A DNA stretch of 64,000 nucleotides from Larix kaempferi (taxonomy: Eukaryota; Streptophyta; Pinopsida; Pinales; Pinaceae): the NCBI GenBank assembly GCA_027924585.1, contig BSBM01000436.1, forward strand, positions 11,942,501 to 12,006,500, read 5' to 3'. The notes beneath the pieces were generated by a model that was not told the origin of the DNA, did no database searches, and worked only from the letters and a program-made list of their open reading frames with translations. A program made the translations under genes and the position numbers. Shown here piece by piece: positions 11,401 through 24,290 of this stretch. Within the stretch, counting starts at the first letter, position 1; each line of letters begins with the position of its first letter.

Positions 11401-13439
11401 CTTTAGTGTGTTTCTTAGTCTATCATACATTCATAAAGTGGATTGACTTGACTAACGTGTAAGTGTTTATAAGGAGATTTTCACTCATTTTATTTATGCA
11501 ATATAGAGATTCTCTCGAGTTTATCTTGGTTTTCTTTGTGTTCGATTTATGTTTAGAGCTACAGAGTCAGTGAGAGCATGAAGACCTAGGCACTGCTGTT
11601 GACAAAGGGAGATCTAAGGATCGCTAGCATTGCACATCAAAGAGCGAAAAGGGTTTCATGGAAACCAAGGATAGATTCAATTTTTAATCAATTTTTTTTT
11701 GAAGTGGTACCTTGTAGATCATGGTTACAAAAGAAACAAGAGTTGTGTGCAACTTAGTCCCTCCCTTTTAATTTTTTATAAAAGAAGAAGAAGAAGAAAA
11801 CAAATAAATTATTTGAAATTAACTTAAAAATAAAAATAAAATCCAAGCAAACTTTTATATAAATAAGTAAAAATTATTATATCAACATAAAGTGCTTTAT
11901 ATTCGGACCAATATACATCAAATGTTAATATTTAAAAATCTTAAAAATTTTGAAATTGTATATTAAATGTTGATATCTAAAAATCTTAAAAATTGTGAAA
12001 TTGCAAACTTTGAAAAGAATAGTATAAAGTAAGTGAACCTAAATAAGTTAAATATATTTATTTTTGAAAAAACAATATAAATTACAGTATAAACAAGGGA
12101 AAGTTGCGTTGCAGCATATTCCCCGCCAAAAAAATGTTTGAGCTAAAAATGATAAGGCTTAGAGTCTTATGCAGAGCTTGATTAAAAATACTCTCTATGC
12201 CATTCAAGCCCATGTTTGCATAGGGCTCAACTGCAATAATTCGCGTGCTGCCTGAGTTCTTTACCCGTAATGTATGGAAGAATAGCGAAAACTACCATGT
12301 CTAGAACTTAGATTGTATGTCCTTAGAACTTTATGAAACCATGCTAGAGACTTCAATTTCTACCATATTTTTTTGCATTTTATTATTTTGATTGAAGCTT
12401 TATAATATATAATGATAATTAATTTTTGAAATGTAATTAAGTAAATAAAAATATAGATTTTATTTATTTTTGAAATGTATTTAATTAAATAAATATAAGG
12501 CTTTTTTATTTTAATATATATGATTGCTTTAAGCATGCGTGTAAAGAGGTATCCAGACTCCCAGTGTGGAGCAGATCTAGTATATCACCGCACAACTCTA
12601 TTGCTATGGAAAAATAGAGGGGAAGAATGTGTTATATTGGTTACAAGAGGCAGAAAAGACGTCGCAGATTAATGGAGATGTCGATTGTTGGATTGCTACT
12701 GTTAAGGATAGATTCCCCACAACCCTTCTCAAAGCAACAATACTCCAACCCAAATGGTATAAAATATCGTAATGATACTTTCGAGAATGTATGCAATTCT
12801 AGCATTTACAATAATCATCTTACGAGGTTGTGCATCTTAATAAATGCTTGCAGTCGCCAAATGGTCTGAGACAAACATGAAGATGAAGATGACGAGATTG
12901 CCACCTAGACTAAGGAGCACCTTCACAGAGAAGGTATATCTATATGCTACATTGGTCGTCTGGAAAGATATTTGTAATTCACTACTTATCAAGACGTGGT
13001 ACTCTTACAGAAATTAAACGAGTTGAAACAAAGGTGGTATTGTTACAAAAATCAAACCTTAATGGAGTTGAAACAATATTCAATTTTTTTCAAATGCCTA
13101 TTCTATTAACTTATAATATTGACAATTCTTAATTGGCAAATATTGAGTAAAGGTCCTATTTAGGTATACACATTATCATTCTTTTCCTGCACATTATTGT
13201 GCAATTGATCATTATAGGACATATCATTTGCATTATGATTTCTACTTACAATATGATGATGTTACTTTTGTTGAAATGCTTGTTTTTAATGCTAAATATA
13301 TATAGCTCTCAAGCCGGTAAATTTATTGAGTAAATATTTACAAATGTTGCTTTTTTTTGGATTTGGAATACTGACTGAATTCCTTTTGGTGTATAAATTT
13401 TTTTATTTTTTATTTTCATTTGGTTTTTTAGTACTGACT
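8467..13439. other. AT-rich intergenic DNA, no gene supported
   Basis: Only short unconvincing frames. A CAA/AAT microsatellite lies at 11133-11161 and an AAG run at 11781-11800. Near 12850-12930 there is an exon-like block (TTGCAG before it, AAGGTATATC after it) with one open frame, but I could not match it to any family. Confidence 0.55.
11133..11161 (+). repeat. CAA/AAT microsatellite
   Basis: Six CAA-type triplets run directly into AAT triplets. Confidence 0.85.
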
Positions 13440-14371
13440 GAAGTAAGTTTGACAGGTGCGGAATTCATAGTTGGTGATTTGGGTATGAAGGTTGAATATA
13501 CTTCAATAGAGCAGCTTGGTAGTGCCAGAAAAGTTACAATATCCAAAGGCTCAACGACAATAATCTCTGGTGTTTCCAGTAAAGATGAAATTCAAGTAAG
13601 AATTGCTCAAATTAAGAAAGAGCTAGCGGAGACAGATTCTGTCTATGACACATAAAAATTGTAAGAAAGAATTGCAAAGATTTATGGAGGAGTGGCAGTT
13701 ATTAAGGTTGGTATGAATCTTTATTTGTTAATGCGAAGACAAACATCCTTGGTTTGGATTTACTTGGATAACAATGGAATGTTTCCTATTGAAGGGTTTT
13801 AATTTACAACAAAATTCGTTTAATATTAATATTGATATTTATAAACTGGATGTATGATTCATATTCATTTCAGGTTGGAGTAGCTATATAAGTTGAACTT
13901 GGGGATAAACAAATTCGGATTGAAGATGCCAAAAATGCTACCTTTGCTGCAATTCAAGAAGGGATTGTGCCAGGAGGTGGAGAAATTTTTGTTCATTTAT
14001 CCTCTTATGTGGCTACTATAAAACATCCATAGAAGATGCAAATGAGCGTATTGGTGCTGATATTGTATAGAAGGTGCGTGCATTGCCTAAAATGCTTGAC
14101 TGATTGAAAGCGACGATTATGTTTTATACTTCACCCAAGCAAACAAATTTTTTTCCATCTTGGCAATTGAAAGATCTGACAAGTCATTTTGTAATATCCC
14201 TCCAAAGAAAAGTGCTTAGGTTCTCCTTATTTCGACTCTAGGGATGTAGTTTACAACTGGTTCCAAACACTTCCAAATTCTTTCGAATTTGAGAAGGAAG
14301 GTCTTGATGGGGCATATGACACATTAACACATCTATCAAACACCCAAACACCTAATATGCCCATACATGGT

Positions 14372-14979
14372 TGTTGATGTATATGTAACTTCTGAATGTA
14401 TTTCACATATATATATATATATTGTATTCCTATAGAGATGTTATTATTCCTCTATACGGAAGTGTCGTCATTTATATTGTAAGTGTCGTAACTTATACTT
14501 GATGGGTTATTAGACCACCTTGTTGGGGTAGACCCTGTATAAGTCATGTGGGTCAAAGGGTTATTAGACCACCCTATTGGGGTTTGGCCCAGTCAGCATT
14601 ATGTTATGTGGTTAAGTTAAGGCCGACCTTGTAAGGTTATTAGGCAAGTCAAGTCAAGTATAAATAAACTGCGGGAGGCACTCTATTTCATCATTCTATT
14701 TTCTCACACACACTCTTTGGAGAGTGGCGCACTTGTGGAGGAGGAGAAGCTGCTACTAAGAGATGTCTATCTCTTATGCTTGGTTTGTATCATTGCTCTA
14801 TCTATCTCTGAGGAAGTTATTGGGGTTTTTCACCTTTATGGTTTTCCCCAAGTAAACTATGTGTCTCTTTTGTGCTTGCATTATTGTGTCCATGATTGAT
14901 ATGTTGTAGATATGTTGCACATGTTGTTTTCTCATTTAGGATCCTAGATCATATTGAAGTAAATTCTGAAAAACTAACA
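14372..14979 (+). repeat. 5' LTR of the nested copia element
   Basis: 608 bp, TGTTGATG to CTAACA. An AT dinucleotide run near 14405-14422 is longer than in the 3' copy. It carries paired TTATTAGACCACC repeats about 60 bp apart and a likely TATA region (GTATAAATAAACT) near 14660. Confidence 0.95.
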
Positions 14980-14991
14980 TGGTATCAGAGC
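14980..14991 (+). promoter_or_regulatory. Primer-binding site
   Basis: TGGTATCAGAGC immediately follows the LTR, complementary to the 3' end of plant initiator methionine tRNA. Confidence 0.93.
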
Positions 14992-17699
14992 TAGCCTGAA
15001 AGAAGGCATGGTATGGCATGTATGACACTTGTTGCACTTGCGATGCTAGGGCTTGATATAGAAAAAAACCAGTCATCGTAGAACTTTCGCTATAAATCCA
15101 TTTTGGCGCAGTTTTTGGATCTGAAAATTTTACACGTCGAAGATAAGATCCCCATGTACCTTGTGTCCAAAGGACAACTTCTAATTCATTGTACTTTGTG
15201 TTTTATGATCTGTACAATCTAGGGTTTCTGCCTCTTCCAGATCTGAGTCATAAACATGTGACCTAGGAAAAAAGGTCATAACTTGGGCTAGGAAGCTCCA
15301 AATGAAATTTCATAAAACGTGACAAGTAGTGCACGGACTGTACTTTCTTAGGTAATTTTTTCGGAGGCCAAAACTGAACCAGTGACAAGTGGCACATCGT
15401 ACAAGTTCGCTCTCCTTTTTTATCCCATAAACAGGTCACATTGCGACACTTGGCATAAATCTCTCTCAGAGAATCCAATTAAGGTGATACTTGTGGGGTT
15501 GGAAAGATGACAGGTCGAGATACCACATGTAGAATTTTCAGACCCATTGGATGGGAAAGTTTGGAGTTACACCAGAAACAATCAGGTACATATTTCTGTC
15601 AAAACATAATTATTTTTTAGCACCTTCATTCATGGCTTTGGGAATTTAGGGTTTCGGAGAAAGATGAAATTTTTGTAATCGGAGATAACGGATGAATGAT
15701 ACTCATCAAAATAGAAATTTAGAGACCAAGATCAGAATTTTTGGTTGGGCAGAAGGCCAGGCTTGATCAGACCTTAGTTCGGGACTTTGATAAAAAAGTG
15801 GAAAATTAGGGCTTCTGCAAAAATGGGAATTTTTGAAATCTATGACCACGGTTGGAAGCTCCTTAGAAAAATAGAAGCTTAGAGCTTTGGATCGAACCTT
15901 TTGATTGGGTAGAAGGGTGGGCTTTATCAAACCCTAGTTCGGGGTCATGTCTAGTGAATCTGAAAGTTTCAAAGGCAAAATTGAGGGGTGAAACTTTGCA
16001 GTTTTCAAATTCTAAATATACCGACTTGATCAACTCATCAAGGTGCATATTTCTATCCTTTCAAAAGTTTGAAATTCAAAGTTTGAATTTCTAGGGTTTC
16101 TTTGACAAACCCTAATCCAACTCCAGATCCAGTTCCTGCAAATCAAGTGGATTGGGTTAATCCTAGAAGAGAATGGATTGGTCACCTGCATAAGTGAAAG
16201 AAGTTCCTGTTTCAGAGGGAGATGAGGCTGAGGCATTACATAAGAAGATTACAAGCAATCTCGACAAGTATGACTCATTCAGGTATGTTTCGAATTTTGT
16301 TCATGATTAAGTTTATGGTATGTTTGTCTTTATATTATTACGGTTAGTACAATCTTTATTAAATTTAGACTTGTCGTATCACCTTAATAAAATTATGAAT
16401 GCATGATAGAAGATATTCATTGATTAAGGTTTTGACACTTATGATTGTACTAATGCATTGTGATGTTGTATGAGGTTTATGTTGTTCGCTAACATGAAAG
16501 GTACACCAAGAAATACAAATCATGTTCTACTTCAAGAACATATGATCATGGTGACATGAAGACAAAGATTCATCCATTGTCATGGATCACATAGAAGATC
16601 TACTTACGAGGTATGTATAACTTGGTTCGACAATGGTTAACTTATGAGACATGCAGGTTACTAGCACAAGTCATTGAAGAGAACCAGAAGACATCATGCG
16701 GGTATGTTAGACATAACTAGCTAACATAGTAATCCAAGTATGTTTTTCCTATATCAAGTTAGAATCCTACCTTGTGTTAGGATCTTATACTGTTGTATTG
16801 TTGATAATGATTATTCATGAAGTTAGAAATGTAAGTAATCAAGGGTTTATGCATATTATGTCTCTTATCTTGATTGATGATATGACTAACCAGAAAAGTC
16901 CTTTGGTCAAATATGAATATGCATGAGTAAGAGAAGTCTTCCCTAAAACATTGAATGCTAATGCTTATTATATGTGTTTGAAATGATCATTACTATACAT
17001 GCTTAAGATTATTGTGTTTGATAGTATTGAGAATATACTAATGAATGTATGATTATGTATGAGATCTCGAGCATAACACAATAATGATACTAATAAGCAT
17101 GCATAGGGATCGAGAATGAATATAAGATCAAGGACAGGTAATCCAGGAAGCAAAGATCAAGAGGGAGCACACTCTAGTAGTTTCTAAAAGGATGCAGATA
17201 TTCAGAGGGACTCGACCACTTCTCACAATCTACATCAGAATGGAGTTGCAGAAAGGAAGCAAAGACTAAGAGGGAGTCCACCCTACAACCAAACAAAGAT
17301 AAGTATTTGAATTGTCATTTCTTGCATAGTTGTTTGTTTAAATAATATTGTTCAATGATGTATATGCTTATGTTCCTAGACTTAGGGTGTGTATTATGCA
17401 TATTAGAATAATTGCATTAATGAACAGTATACTACTAATAGGCATGTGATGGGTAAGTGGCCTATGGCACTGTACAACATTCCATTGCTACTTATCTAGA
17501 ATGAAACCTCTTTGCTGACATGTTGGGAGTAATGCAAACTCTTAACAATGTTATGGTAGAGATTGGAAGGCATCTAGAAAGTTACAGGATATGGATGAAT
17601 GTTGTATTGAAGCATTAGCTAAAATAATTGCATGACTGTATGACATATTTCTTTATGTGTAAGAGTTTGTTCTGAAAAACTATGAGATATTTTCTAATC
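14992..17699 (+). pseudogene. Leader, gag scrap and integrase scrap of the nested copia element
   Basis: 15000-16180 is leader with no frame; it has two degenerate copies of a block of about 170 bp around 15690-15960. At 16202-16255 there is a short Gag fragment (EVPVSEGDEAEALHKK) that matches the Gag start of the minus-strand relative at 62400. Near 17233-17259 the codons HQNGVAERK survive, the conserved QQNGVAERK motif of copia integrase. The rest of gag, protease and integrase is missing and replaced by non-coding DNA. That replacement is shared with the relative at 46580-47020, so it predates at least one of the two insertions. Confidence 0.75.
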
Positions 17700-19313
17700 A
17701 TGCAATTTAACTTGTTTTGTAGGAAAGATCGTATACCTTCTCTTACAAAAGAAGGACTACAACATTTGTTTAAGCAACAAAGTTATCTATTGAAGATATT
17801 GAATATATTAAAAGTTCCTAGGATTCGGGAAGAATTCCATGATCGAGGAGTACCAGTCGATCATGAAGAATGATGTTTGGGATGCAGTCCCAAGACCTGA
17901 AGGGAACTTTGTTGTGAGTTTGTTGTGACTTCCAAATGGATCTATAAGATCAAGCATGCTGCAGATGGTAGCATGGAGAAATACAAAGCGAGGTTTGTAG
18001 CTCGTGGCTTCTCCCAGAAAGAGGGATTGAGTATGAAAAGAATTCTACCCCTATAGCTAGGCACACTTCCATAAGATCAGTACTTTCTCTGGTTGCAATG
18101 ATGAAATGGAAGATACACCAGATGGATGTCAAGACAGCTTTCTTGAATGGTGTAGTTGAAGAGGAAGTGTATGTGGAGTAGCCACTCGGGTTTGAGACAC
18201 ATGACCGAGAGTCACATGTGTGCAAACTGAAGAAAGCCCTGTATGATTTGAAATAGGCATCCAGGACCTGGTATGGCAGGATAGATGGCTTTCTATCCAG
18301 TTTGGGCTTTACCAAGAGTAAAGCGGATTCCAACCTTTACTACAAGGTTGAGGAAGGCAATCCAGTGATACTACTTGTGTACGTGGATAACCTGTTTGTT
18401 ATAGGTGAGGATAGATTGATTGCTGACACGCAGTGGAAGCTTGCTGCCGAGTTCGAGATGAAGAACTTGGAGATGATGCACTACTTTCTAGGCATGGAGG
18501 TGTGGCAGAGTGCAGATGGAATCTTCCTTGGACAAGGGAAGTATGCAGTAGAGATCCTGAAGAGGTTCGGGATAATGGATTGCAAGGACATGGCCACATT
18601 TATGGCATCGAAACTGAAGCTTTTGTGTGATGCTTCATCTGATCCAGTTGATGTCACTGTGTATCGTCAGATGATTGGGTCATTGATGTACCTAACGAAC
18701 ACGAGACCAGATATCTGATTTGCGGTGAACACATTGAGCCAGTTCTTGACAGATCCCATAGGTGTTCACCTAGTTGTTGTAAAGCATATTCTGAGGTGCC
18801 TGAAGGGTACGGTTGATGATGGGATCAAGTATGATGCGAATCAAAAGTTTAAACCTGTAGGGTTATGTTGATTCAGATTGGGTAGGCAGTGCTACAGATA
18901 GGAAGAGCACTTCTGGGTGCTACTTCAGTATGGGATCAGGTGTGATCTCTTGGTTTAGCAGGAAGCAGTCCTGCGTAGCACTGAGTACAGGCGAAGCAGA
19001 GTATGTTGAAACTTGTTCAGCTAGTTGTGAGGCAGTATGGATCTGGAAGCTACTGTCTGAGTTATTTGATCTCCCACTGGAGGCTACTGGTATCTTTTGT
19101 GACAACCAGAGTTGTGTGAAGCTGTCTAAGAACCCGGTGTTCCACGACAGGTCGAAACACATTGAGATCAAATATCACTATATCAAGGATATGGTGCAAA
19201 GAGGAGTAGTGAAGCTCCTGTATGTTGCAACGGATGAGCAGATTGCAAATGTACTGATGAAACCACTAGCCAGAGTGAAGTTTGAGTACTTCAGAGAGAG
19301 GCTTGGTATTTAG
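17700..19313 (+). pseudogene. copia reverse transcriptase and RNase H, decayed
   Basis: RT motifs: [51 protein letters not shown]. The catalytic YVDD box reads YVDN (about 18380). Stops include TAG at 18179 and 18254, both at positions where glutamine is expected (VE-Q-PLGF and LK-Q-A), and TGA after RPDI. A frameshift near 18860 separates RT from RNase H. The RNase H part (18930-19313) is open: WFSRKQSCVALST, GEAEYV, CDNQSCVKLSKNPVFHDRSK, ending FRERLGI. The element could not reverse-transcribe itself. Confidence 0.92.
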
Positions 19314-19339
19314 ATTGATGACACTTTGAGGAAGAAGTG

Positions 19340-20731
19340 ATGGACACATTTGCAGGAGCCATTCTGAGCATGCTGAGAGGAGAATCCTTCCATGGCTGTG
19401 GATACAAGCGTTGGATGATGAGCATCAAGACGATGCTCCAGTTACTGCTCTGTATATGTATATGCATCATGTTGGATGCTGGATATGATCAGTTGGATCA
19501 TTTATGTATGTATGCTGGATATGATCAGTTGGATCATATGTATGTATTTGTATATGTATCAAGTGGATACATTGTATGATCAGGTAGATCGTGTATGTTG
19601 ATATGTATCATGTATGATTAGGTGGATCATGTATTTGTATATGTATAAGGTGGATACATTGTATGATCAAGTAGATCATGTATGATGATATGTATCAGGC
19701 AGATATTGTGTATGCATCAGGTGGATGCATTGTATGATCAGGATGATCATGGATGATGAGCTTCAGGATTTTTCTCCAGATGACATGCGTTAGGACGATG
19801 CAGTGATGATGACTAGGATGATCATATGTACATCAGGATGATGTATGGTGAGTATCAGGTTGATACTCTATGGCTGTGGACAGGTTGTGCAGATAAGCAT
19901 ATAATAGCGCCTTGGGAGGTTTGCAGATTCTCTTGCTAGGTTTTTTCGCTGGCATATAATAGCTCCCTGGGAGATCTAGAAAATGCTCTTTCGAGGTTTT
20001 GCTTTGGGAGGACATATAATAGCGCCCTGGGAGGTTTGCATATTCTCTTGCTAGGTTTTGCCGCTGGCATATAATAGCTCCCCAGGAGATCTGGCAAACG
20101 CTCTTTCGAGGTTTTGTCCTATGGCATGCAAGTAGACCTGGGAGATTTGGACAGGATGAAAAAGGCCTCGGATGATCTTTCAAGGCATTTCCATAACCAC
20201 ATGTAATAAGTCCTGGATATCTGGACAGGATGAAAAAGGCCTCAGATGCTCTTTAGGGTTCTTGCTTGACAAGACACTCTTTTAAGGTTTTGTGGTGGGG
20301 GTCACATGTAATAAGTCCTGGAGATCTGGACAGGATGTAAAAGGCCTCAGATGCTCTTTAGGGTTCTTGCTAGTCAAGAGACTCTTTTAAGGTTTTGTGA
20401 CAGTCACATGTAATGTGCTTCTGGGAGATCCGACAGGTAGAGCTGTGTGCTTGTAACAGCCTGGGATGCTGCAGCCAGGTTTTGTGATGCACGTAATAAG
20501 TCTTGAGGATTCCACAGTATGGCCAGTGATGATGAAGATCTGCAGATGGTGGGCCTACATCCAGTATGAAAAAGGACTGGCTCTGCAGAACTTCCTATGA
20601 CGAGTAGATTCAGAGATTGATTGAGATAGCAGCAGCAATGATGATGACGATGATTCGATGACGATGATCTAGAGAAGAAGACTTGTGCTAGAAGACCTGT
20701 GTCGAGAAATACCTTCCTAGTTAAGAGGGAG
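19340..20731 (+). repeat. Repeat-rich 3' region of the nested copia element
   Basis: 19480-19760 is made of GATCA/GGATCA and TATGTATC units. 19899-20110 is a tandem array in which CATATAATAG starts at 19899, 19953, 20013 and 20068, alternating 54-55 and 60 bp, so the true unit is about 115 bp in two copies. 20150-20400 repeats GGACAGGATGAAAAAGGCC and GCTCTTTAGGGTTCTTGC. The 3' end is the polypurine tract TTAAGAGGGAG (20721-20731). No coding frame is convincing. Confidence 0.8.
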
Positions 20732-21336
20732 TGTTGATGTATATGTAACTTCGGAATGTATTTCACATATATGTATATTGTAATCCTATAGAGATGTTAT
20801 TATTCCTCTATACGGAAGTGTCGTCATTTATATTGTAAGTGTCGTAACTTATACTTGATGGGTTATTAGACCACCTTGTTGGGGTCGGCCCTGTATAAGT
20901 CATGTGGGTCAAAGGGTTATTAGACCACCCTATTGGGGGTCGGCCTAGTTAGCATTATGTTATGTGGTTAAGTTAAGGCCGGCCTAGTAAAGGTTATTAG
21001 GCAAGTCAAGTCAAGTATAAATAGAGTGCGGGAGGCACTCTATTTCATCATTCTATTTTCTCACACACACTCTTTGGATAGTGGCGCACTTGTGGAGGAG
21101 GAGAAGCTGCTGCTAGGAGATTTCTATCTCTTATGGTTGGATTGTATCATTTCTCTATCTATCTCTGAGGAAGTTATTGGGGTTTTTCACCTTTATGGTT
21201 TTCCCCAAGTAAACTCTATGTCTCTTGTGTGCTTGAATTATTGTGTCCATGATTGATATGCTGTAGATATGCTGTACATGTTGTTCTCTCAGTTAATATC
21301 CTAGATCAGATTGAAGTAAATTCTGAAAAACTAACA
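20732..21336 (+). repeat. 3' LTR of the nested copia element
   Basis: 605 bp matching 14372-14979, followed by the ATGGT duplication at 21337-21341. Confidence 0.95.
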
Positions 21337-23470
21337 ATGGTCTGCAATTTTCAAGGAGAGAAGTTTCAGGACAATACTAGTCAATTTGAGAAGTGGAAAT
21401 CCCCCCTAGGTGTGCCCCTAATTTCCCTTCCAAACACTATACGACCTTCACTAATTCTTGATCTGAGACTTGGCTCTGTTATAATATATCAATGAAAATA
21501 TATGTGTAGCATTAGATCTTGTTTTAGGGTCGAATAGGTATCCCAATGAACAACAACTTCTAGAGTCTAGAATTTGGGGTGAAAATGGTGGAAAAGGAGT
21601 CTCAAATTTGGTCATAAACTATAGTGGAACTTGAGGGGTCTGAAAACATCATTTGTTCCATCAAATTAAATCCATATACATCTCATAACATGAACAAATA
21701 TCTCAGAAAATTCTGATATAAAGCATATATACATCATCATCCCAAAATCACTATACAATAGCTATGAGGAAAATGGCTCGAATCTCAGTTTTGATTGAAA
21801 ACATCACTTGAAGTACATGATATTTTGAGCTGTGGCTCTCATGATATTTCTATTAAAGAGTATGCACCAACTAACATGTCCAAGAAGTCAACATAACAAT
21901 CCTCCACTAGCTATATGCAACATGAAGTGCACCCTTGCACATTTACATGGCATTAAGAGAAAGATAGTAGAATAAGAATATAGGAGAATGACAGAAGATG
22001 AACTCGAACTCTGTTGGGGTATGAACCTGCATCGAAACGTCTCCATGAAGCTCTGTTGAGAGGTCTTAATGGCCTCCCCATCAACCAACTTGTATGGGAA
22101 TCTTGCACCCTCAAAAGTGGTTCTAAGGCAGGGAGGATGAACATCCACTGTGCAAGGACAAGCTAAGCTCTCCAAATTTTCCAAATGAAAAATGATCAAA
22201 AGATCGTATCCTTCTTTCTTCTTGTCTTTTATTAACCTCCCAAGGCATCCAAAGCTTGAATTCCCTTCAAGATCCTCATCCCAACTTGAATTAGGGAGAG
22301 ATTCCCATGAATGCCACTTGTCCAACACTTCCTAGCCTTCCTCTTCCATAAATTTGAATGGGGGAATATTGGCTACATAACTCCCCTTATGCACCCTCTT
22401 GGAGGCTATTTTTAGCCCTTACATGTCATATGTCAGCAATCAGGTCTGAACTTTGTCATAAGTGTCATAGAATCTTCATCATTGCTGTCATAGAAGTTAG
22501 GGAATCTAGGTCCAAGTGTCACAATTCTTCTATGATGCCTCTTCCTCTTCCATGGGAATTACTCTTCCACTCTAATTTGACCCTCCTAGATTCATGCCAT
22601 GAATAATGCCTCTCCAACTCCCCCAAGAATGTTAGACTCCACCTTGAATTCAAATGGGTGAGAATAGGATGCCATGTGGCATGAACAATATTGCCTTGTG
22701 TGGGTCCCACACCACCTATGCTCCCTCATGACCAAGTGCCACCTTATTTTCTTATTATAATTATTTATTTAGCCTCTTTAACATATATTTGTAAATCTAA
22801 TGTCCATTTGGGGTCTTATAGCTCCCTTATTCCAAGTCTAAATGTTTCGACCCCAACCTAGGGAACTAGTAGATTGATGGAAATTTCCCTTGATGAGATT
22901 TATTTGGATGGGGACATTACACATTTATCATATATATAAGTGTTGAATATTAGCTTCTCAGTTATTTAAGGCATTTTCTGTGAAGTGTATTCGAGATTAT
23001 TTTGTCGCAAACACTTATGTCTCCAGCTACATTAATTGCAAATAATGTGGGTGTGGAAGGAGATGTTATGGTTGAGAAAATTTTGACAAGTGATTGGGAG
23101 ATGGGATATAATGAAATGATTGACACATATGAAAATCTACTTAATGTTGGCGTGATAGACCCTGCTAATGTTGCAAGGTGTGCACTGCAGAATGTAGCCT
23201 CTGTTGTAGGCATGGTTCTTACAACCTAGGCAATTGTAGTTGAGAAGCCTAAAATTTCGAAGTCTGCAACTCCTGCATCATGGATGGCCATTTAGATTTG
23301 TTTTTACAATATTCAGGTTGAAATTGAGAGCTATGCATATATTCCTACGACTGTGAGACATTTAATTTTGGTGCTCACTTCCATTACGCAGAGGCTACCC
23401 GGTTTTTGAAGAGAGGATTATATGAATTATTTTATGAGTTGTAAAAATTTAGAGTCATGAAATCAATAAA

Positions 23471-24290
23471 CTAAACATTCCGACCCAATTTCTTGTACAA
23501 TTGGTTATTCCACTGTTCGACTTCTGGCAGGATATTAAGCATACTTCTCCATTGCATGGTAAGGTAAAATACATGATCCCAAGGGTTACATGATACATGT
23601 ATTTGATCTGGTTTTTATGATTAACTTGTGGTGAAAAGAATTAGCTCCGTAGTGATTGTATTTTTCACTGTCATGGTTGTATCCATCCTTCGTAGCGTAA
23701 ACCTTTACCCATGGATTTTCATAACATCACTTGAAAAGGAAGAATGTCGATCAGTGCTTCAAGTGTAAGCATCCATAGAGGCAAGAAATAAATAAAAGTT
23801 GATGTAAAACAAAAGAGGTAATGAAATATTGAATCTTCCTCTATACAATAAGGACTACGTTAAGAAATATACACCCCCCTTTGGAAACTAGGAGAGGTAC
23901 CTCAGCTCATAGAGCATCTCTGAATCAAAATATCATGATGTGGCATTATGATAATCTGCCATCAGGGAAACTCAAAGAAGGCCCTGCCCCAAAAAGTTTT
24001 AGAGCTCATCTTTTTGCTAAAATGGAAAACCGATCCAAAAGTGCTCTTCTTAACATCCAAAGCTTTTATCTTTTTATTCAGCGTGGTGTGGACACGCGGC
24101 ACCATAACTCATAATGCATCGGTCCCATAACTCATAACGCTCCGACATGGAAACTCAAAGGGCTCCGATGGTGAAAACGGAGGCCACACCATAAATGTGT
24201 TATGTCGCCGATGTGAACATTGCCTTAAATTTTAGAGCTCCGATAAATTTAGAGCTCTATTCGAGAGATAAACCCTATGGGATATCAAAC
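23471..24290. other. Intergenic DNA, no gene seen
   Basis: No coding signal. Around 24100-24150 the phrase CCCATAACTCATAA occurs twice in close succession. Base composition turns GC-rich from about 24290. Confidence 0.55.

Larger units (their letters stand above)
14372..21336 (+). mobile_element. Ty1/copia LTR retrotransposon nested in the solo-LTR-like element
   Basis: The LTRs are 14372-14979 and 20732-21336, beginning TGTTGATG and ending CTAACA. The target duplication ATGGT is at 14367-14371 and 21337-21341. The primer-binding site matches TGGTATCAGAGC exactly, and a polypurine tract precedes the 3' LTR. Order: leader, gag scrap, almost no integrase, then RT and RNase H, then a repeat-rich 3' region. 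It is the same family as the minus-strand element starting at 43301: LTRs, RT and the non-coding block where integrase should be all match. The LTRs differ by a few percent, so it is moderately old. Confidence 0.95.
14190..22921. mobile_element. Solo-LTR-like element inside the chaperonin intron
   Basis: It begins TGTAATATCCC at 14190 and ends GGGGACATTACA at 22921, short inverted termini of the TG...CA kind. The same five bases, CATTT, flank it at 14185-14189 and 22922-22926. Removing the nested copia element leaves about 1.76 kb with no recognisable coding domain, a size suited to a solo LTR. With both insertions removed the host intron would be about 200 bp, a normal size. A DNA transposon with a 5-bp duplication is an alternative. 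The frame at 21888-22328 (minus) lies within it and matches nothing I know. Confidence 0.75.
13440..23295 (+). pseudogene. CPN60A: Chloroplast chaperonin-60 alpha (RuBisCO subunit-binding protein), 3' exons
   Basis: The family folds stromal proteins such as the RuBisCO large subunit. Three exons are visible. Exon A, about 13440-13706, reads LTGAEFIVGDLGMKVE, KKELAETDSVYD and GGVAVIK. Exon B, 13874-14073, reads [21 protein letters not shown] and ERIGADIV. Exon C, 23011-23295, reads PATLIANN, VEKILTSDWEMGYN, DPANVARCALQN and MVLTT. Introns: 13707-13873 (GT to AG) and from 14074 (GTGCGT) to about 23010. Stops occur at 13653, 13662, 13889, 14068 and 23227, with a frameshift near 14030; those at 14068 and 23227 are TAG at expected CAG. 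The base pair before exon C is AA where AG is needed. Because introns are kept, it is a genomic fragment and not a processed copy. Upstream exons are missing. An AATAAA lies near 23465 in the presumed 3' UTR. Confidence 0.87.

Noticed and set aside
21888-22328. 146-codon minus-strand frame as a gene
   Set aside because: It lies inside the solo-LTR-like element and has no recognisable domain.
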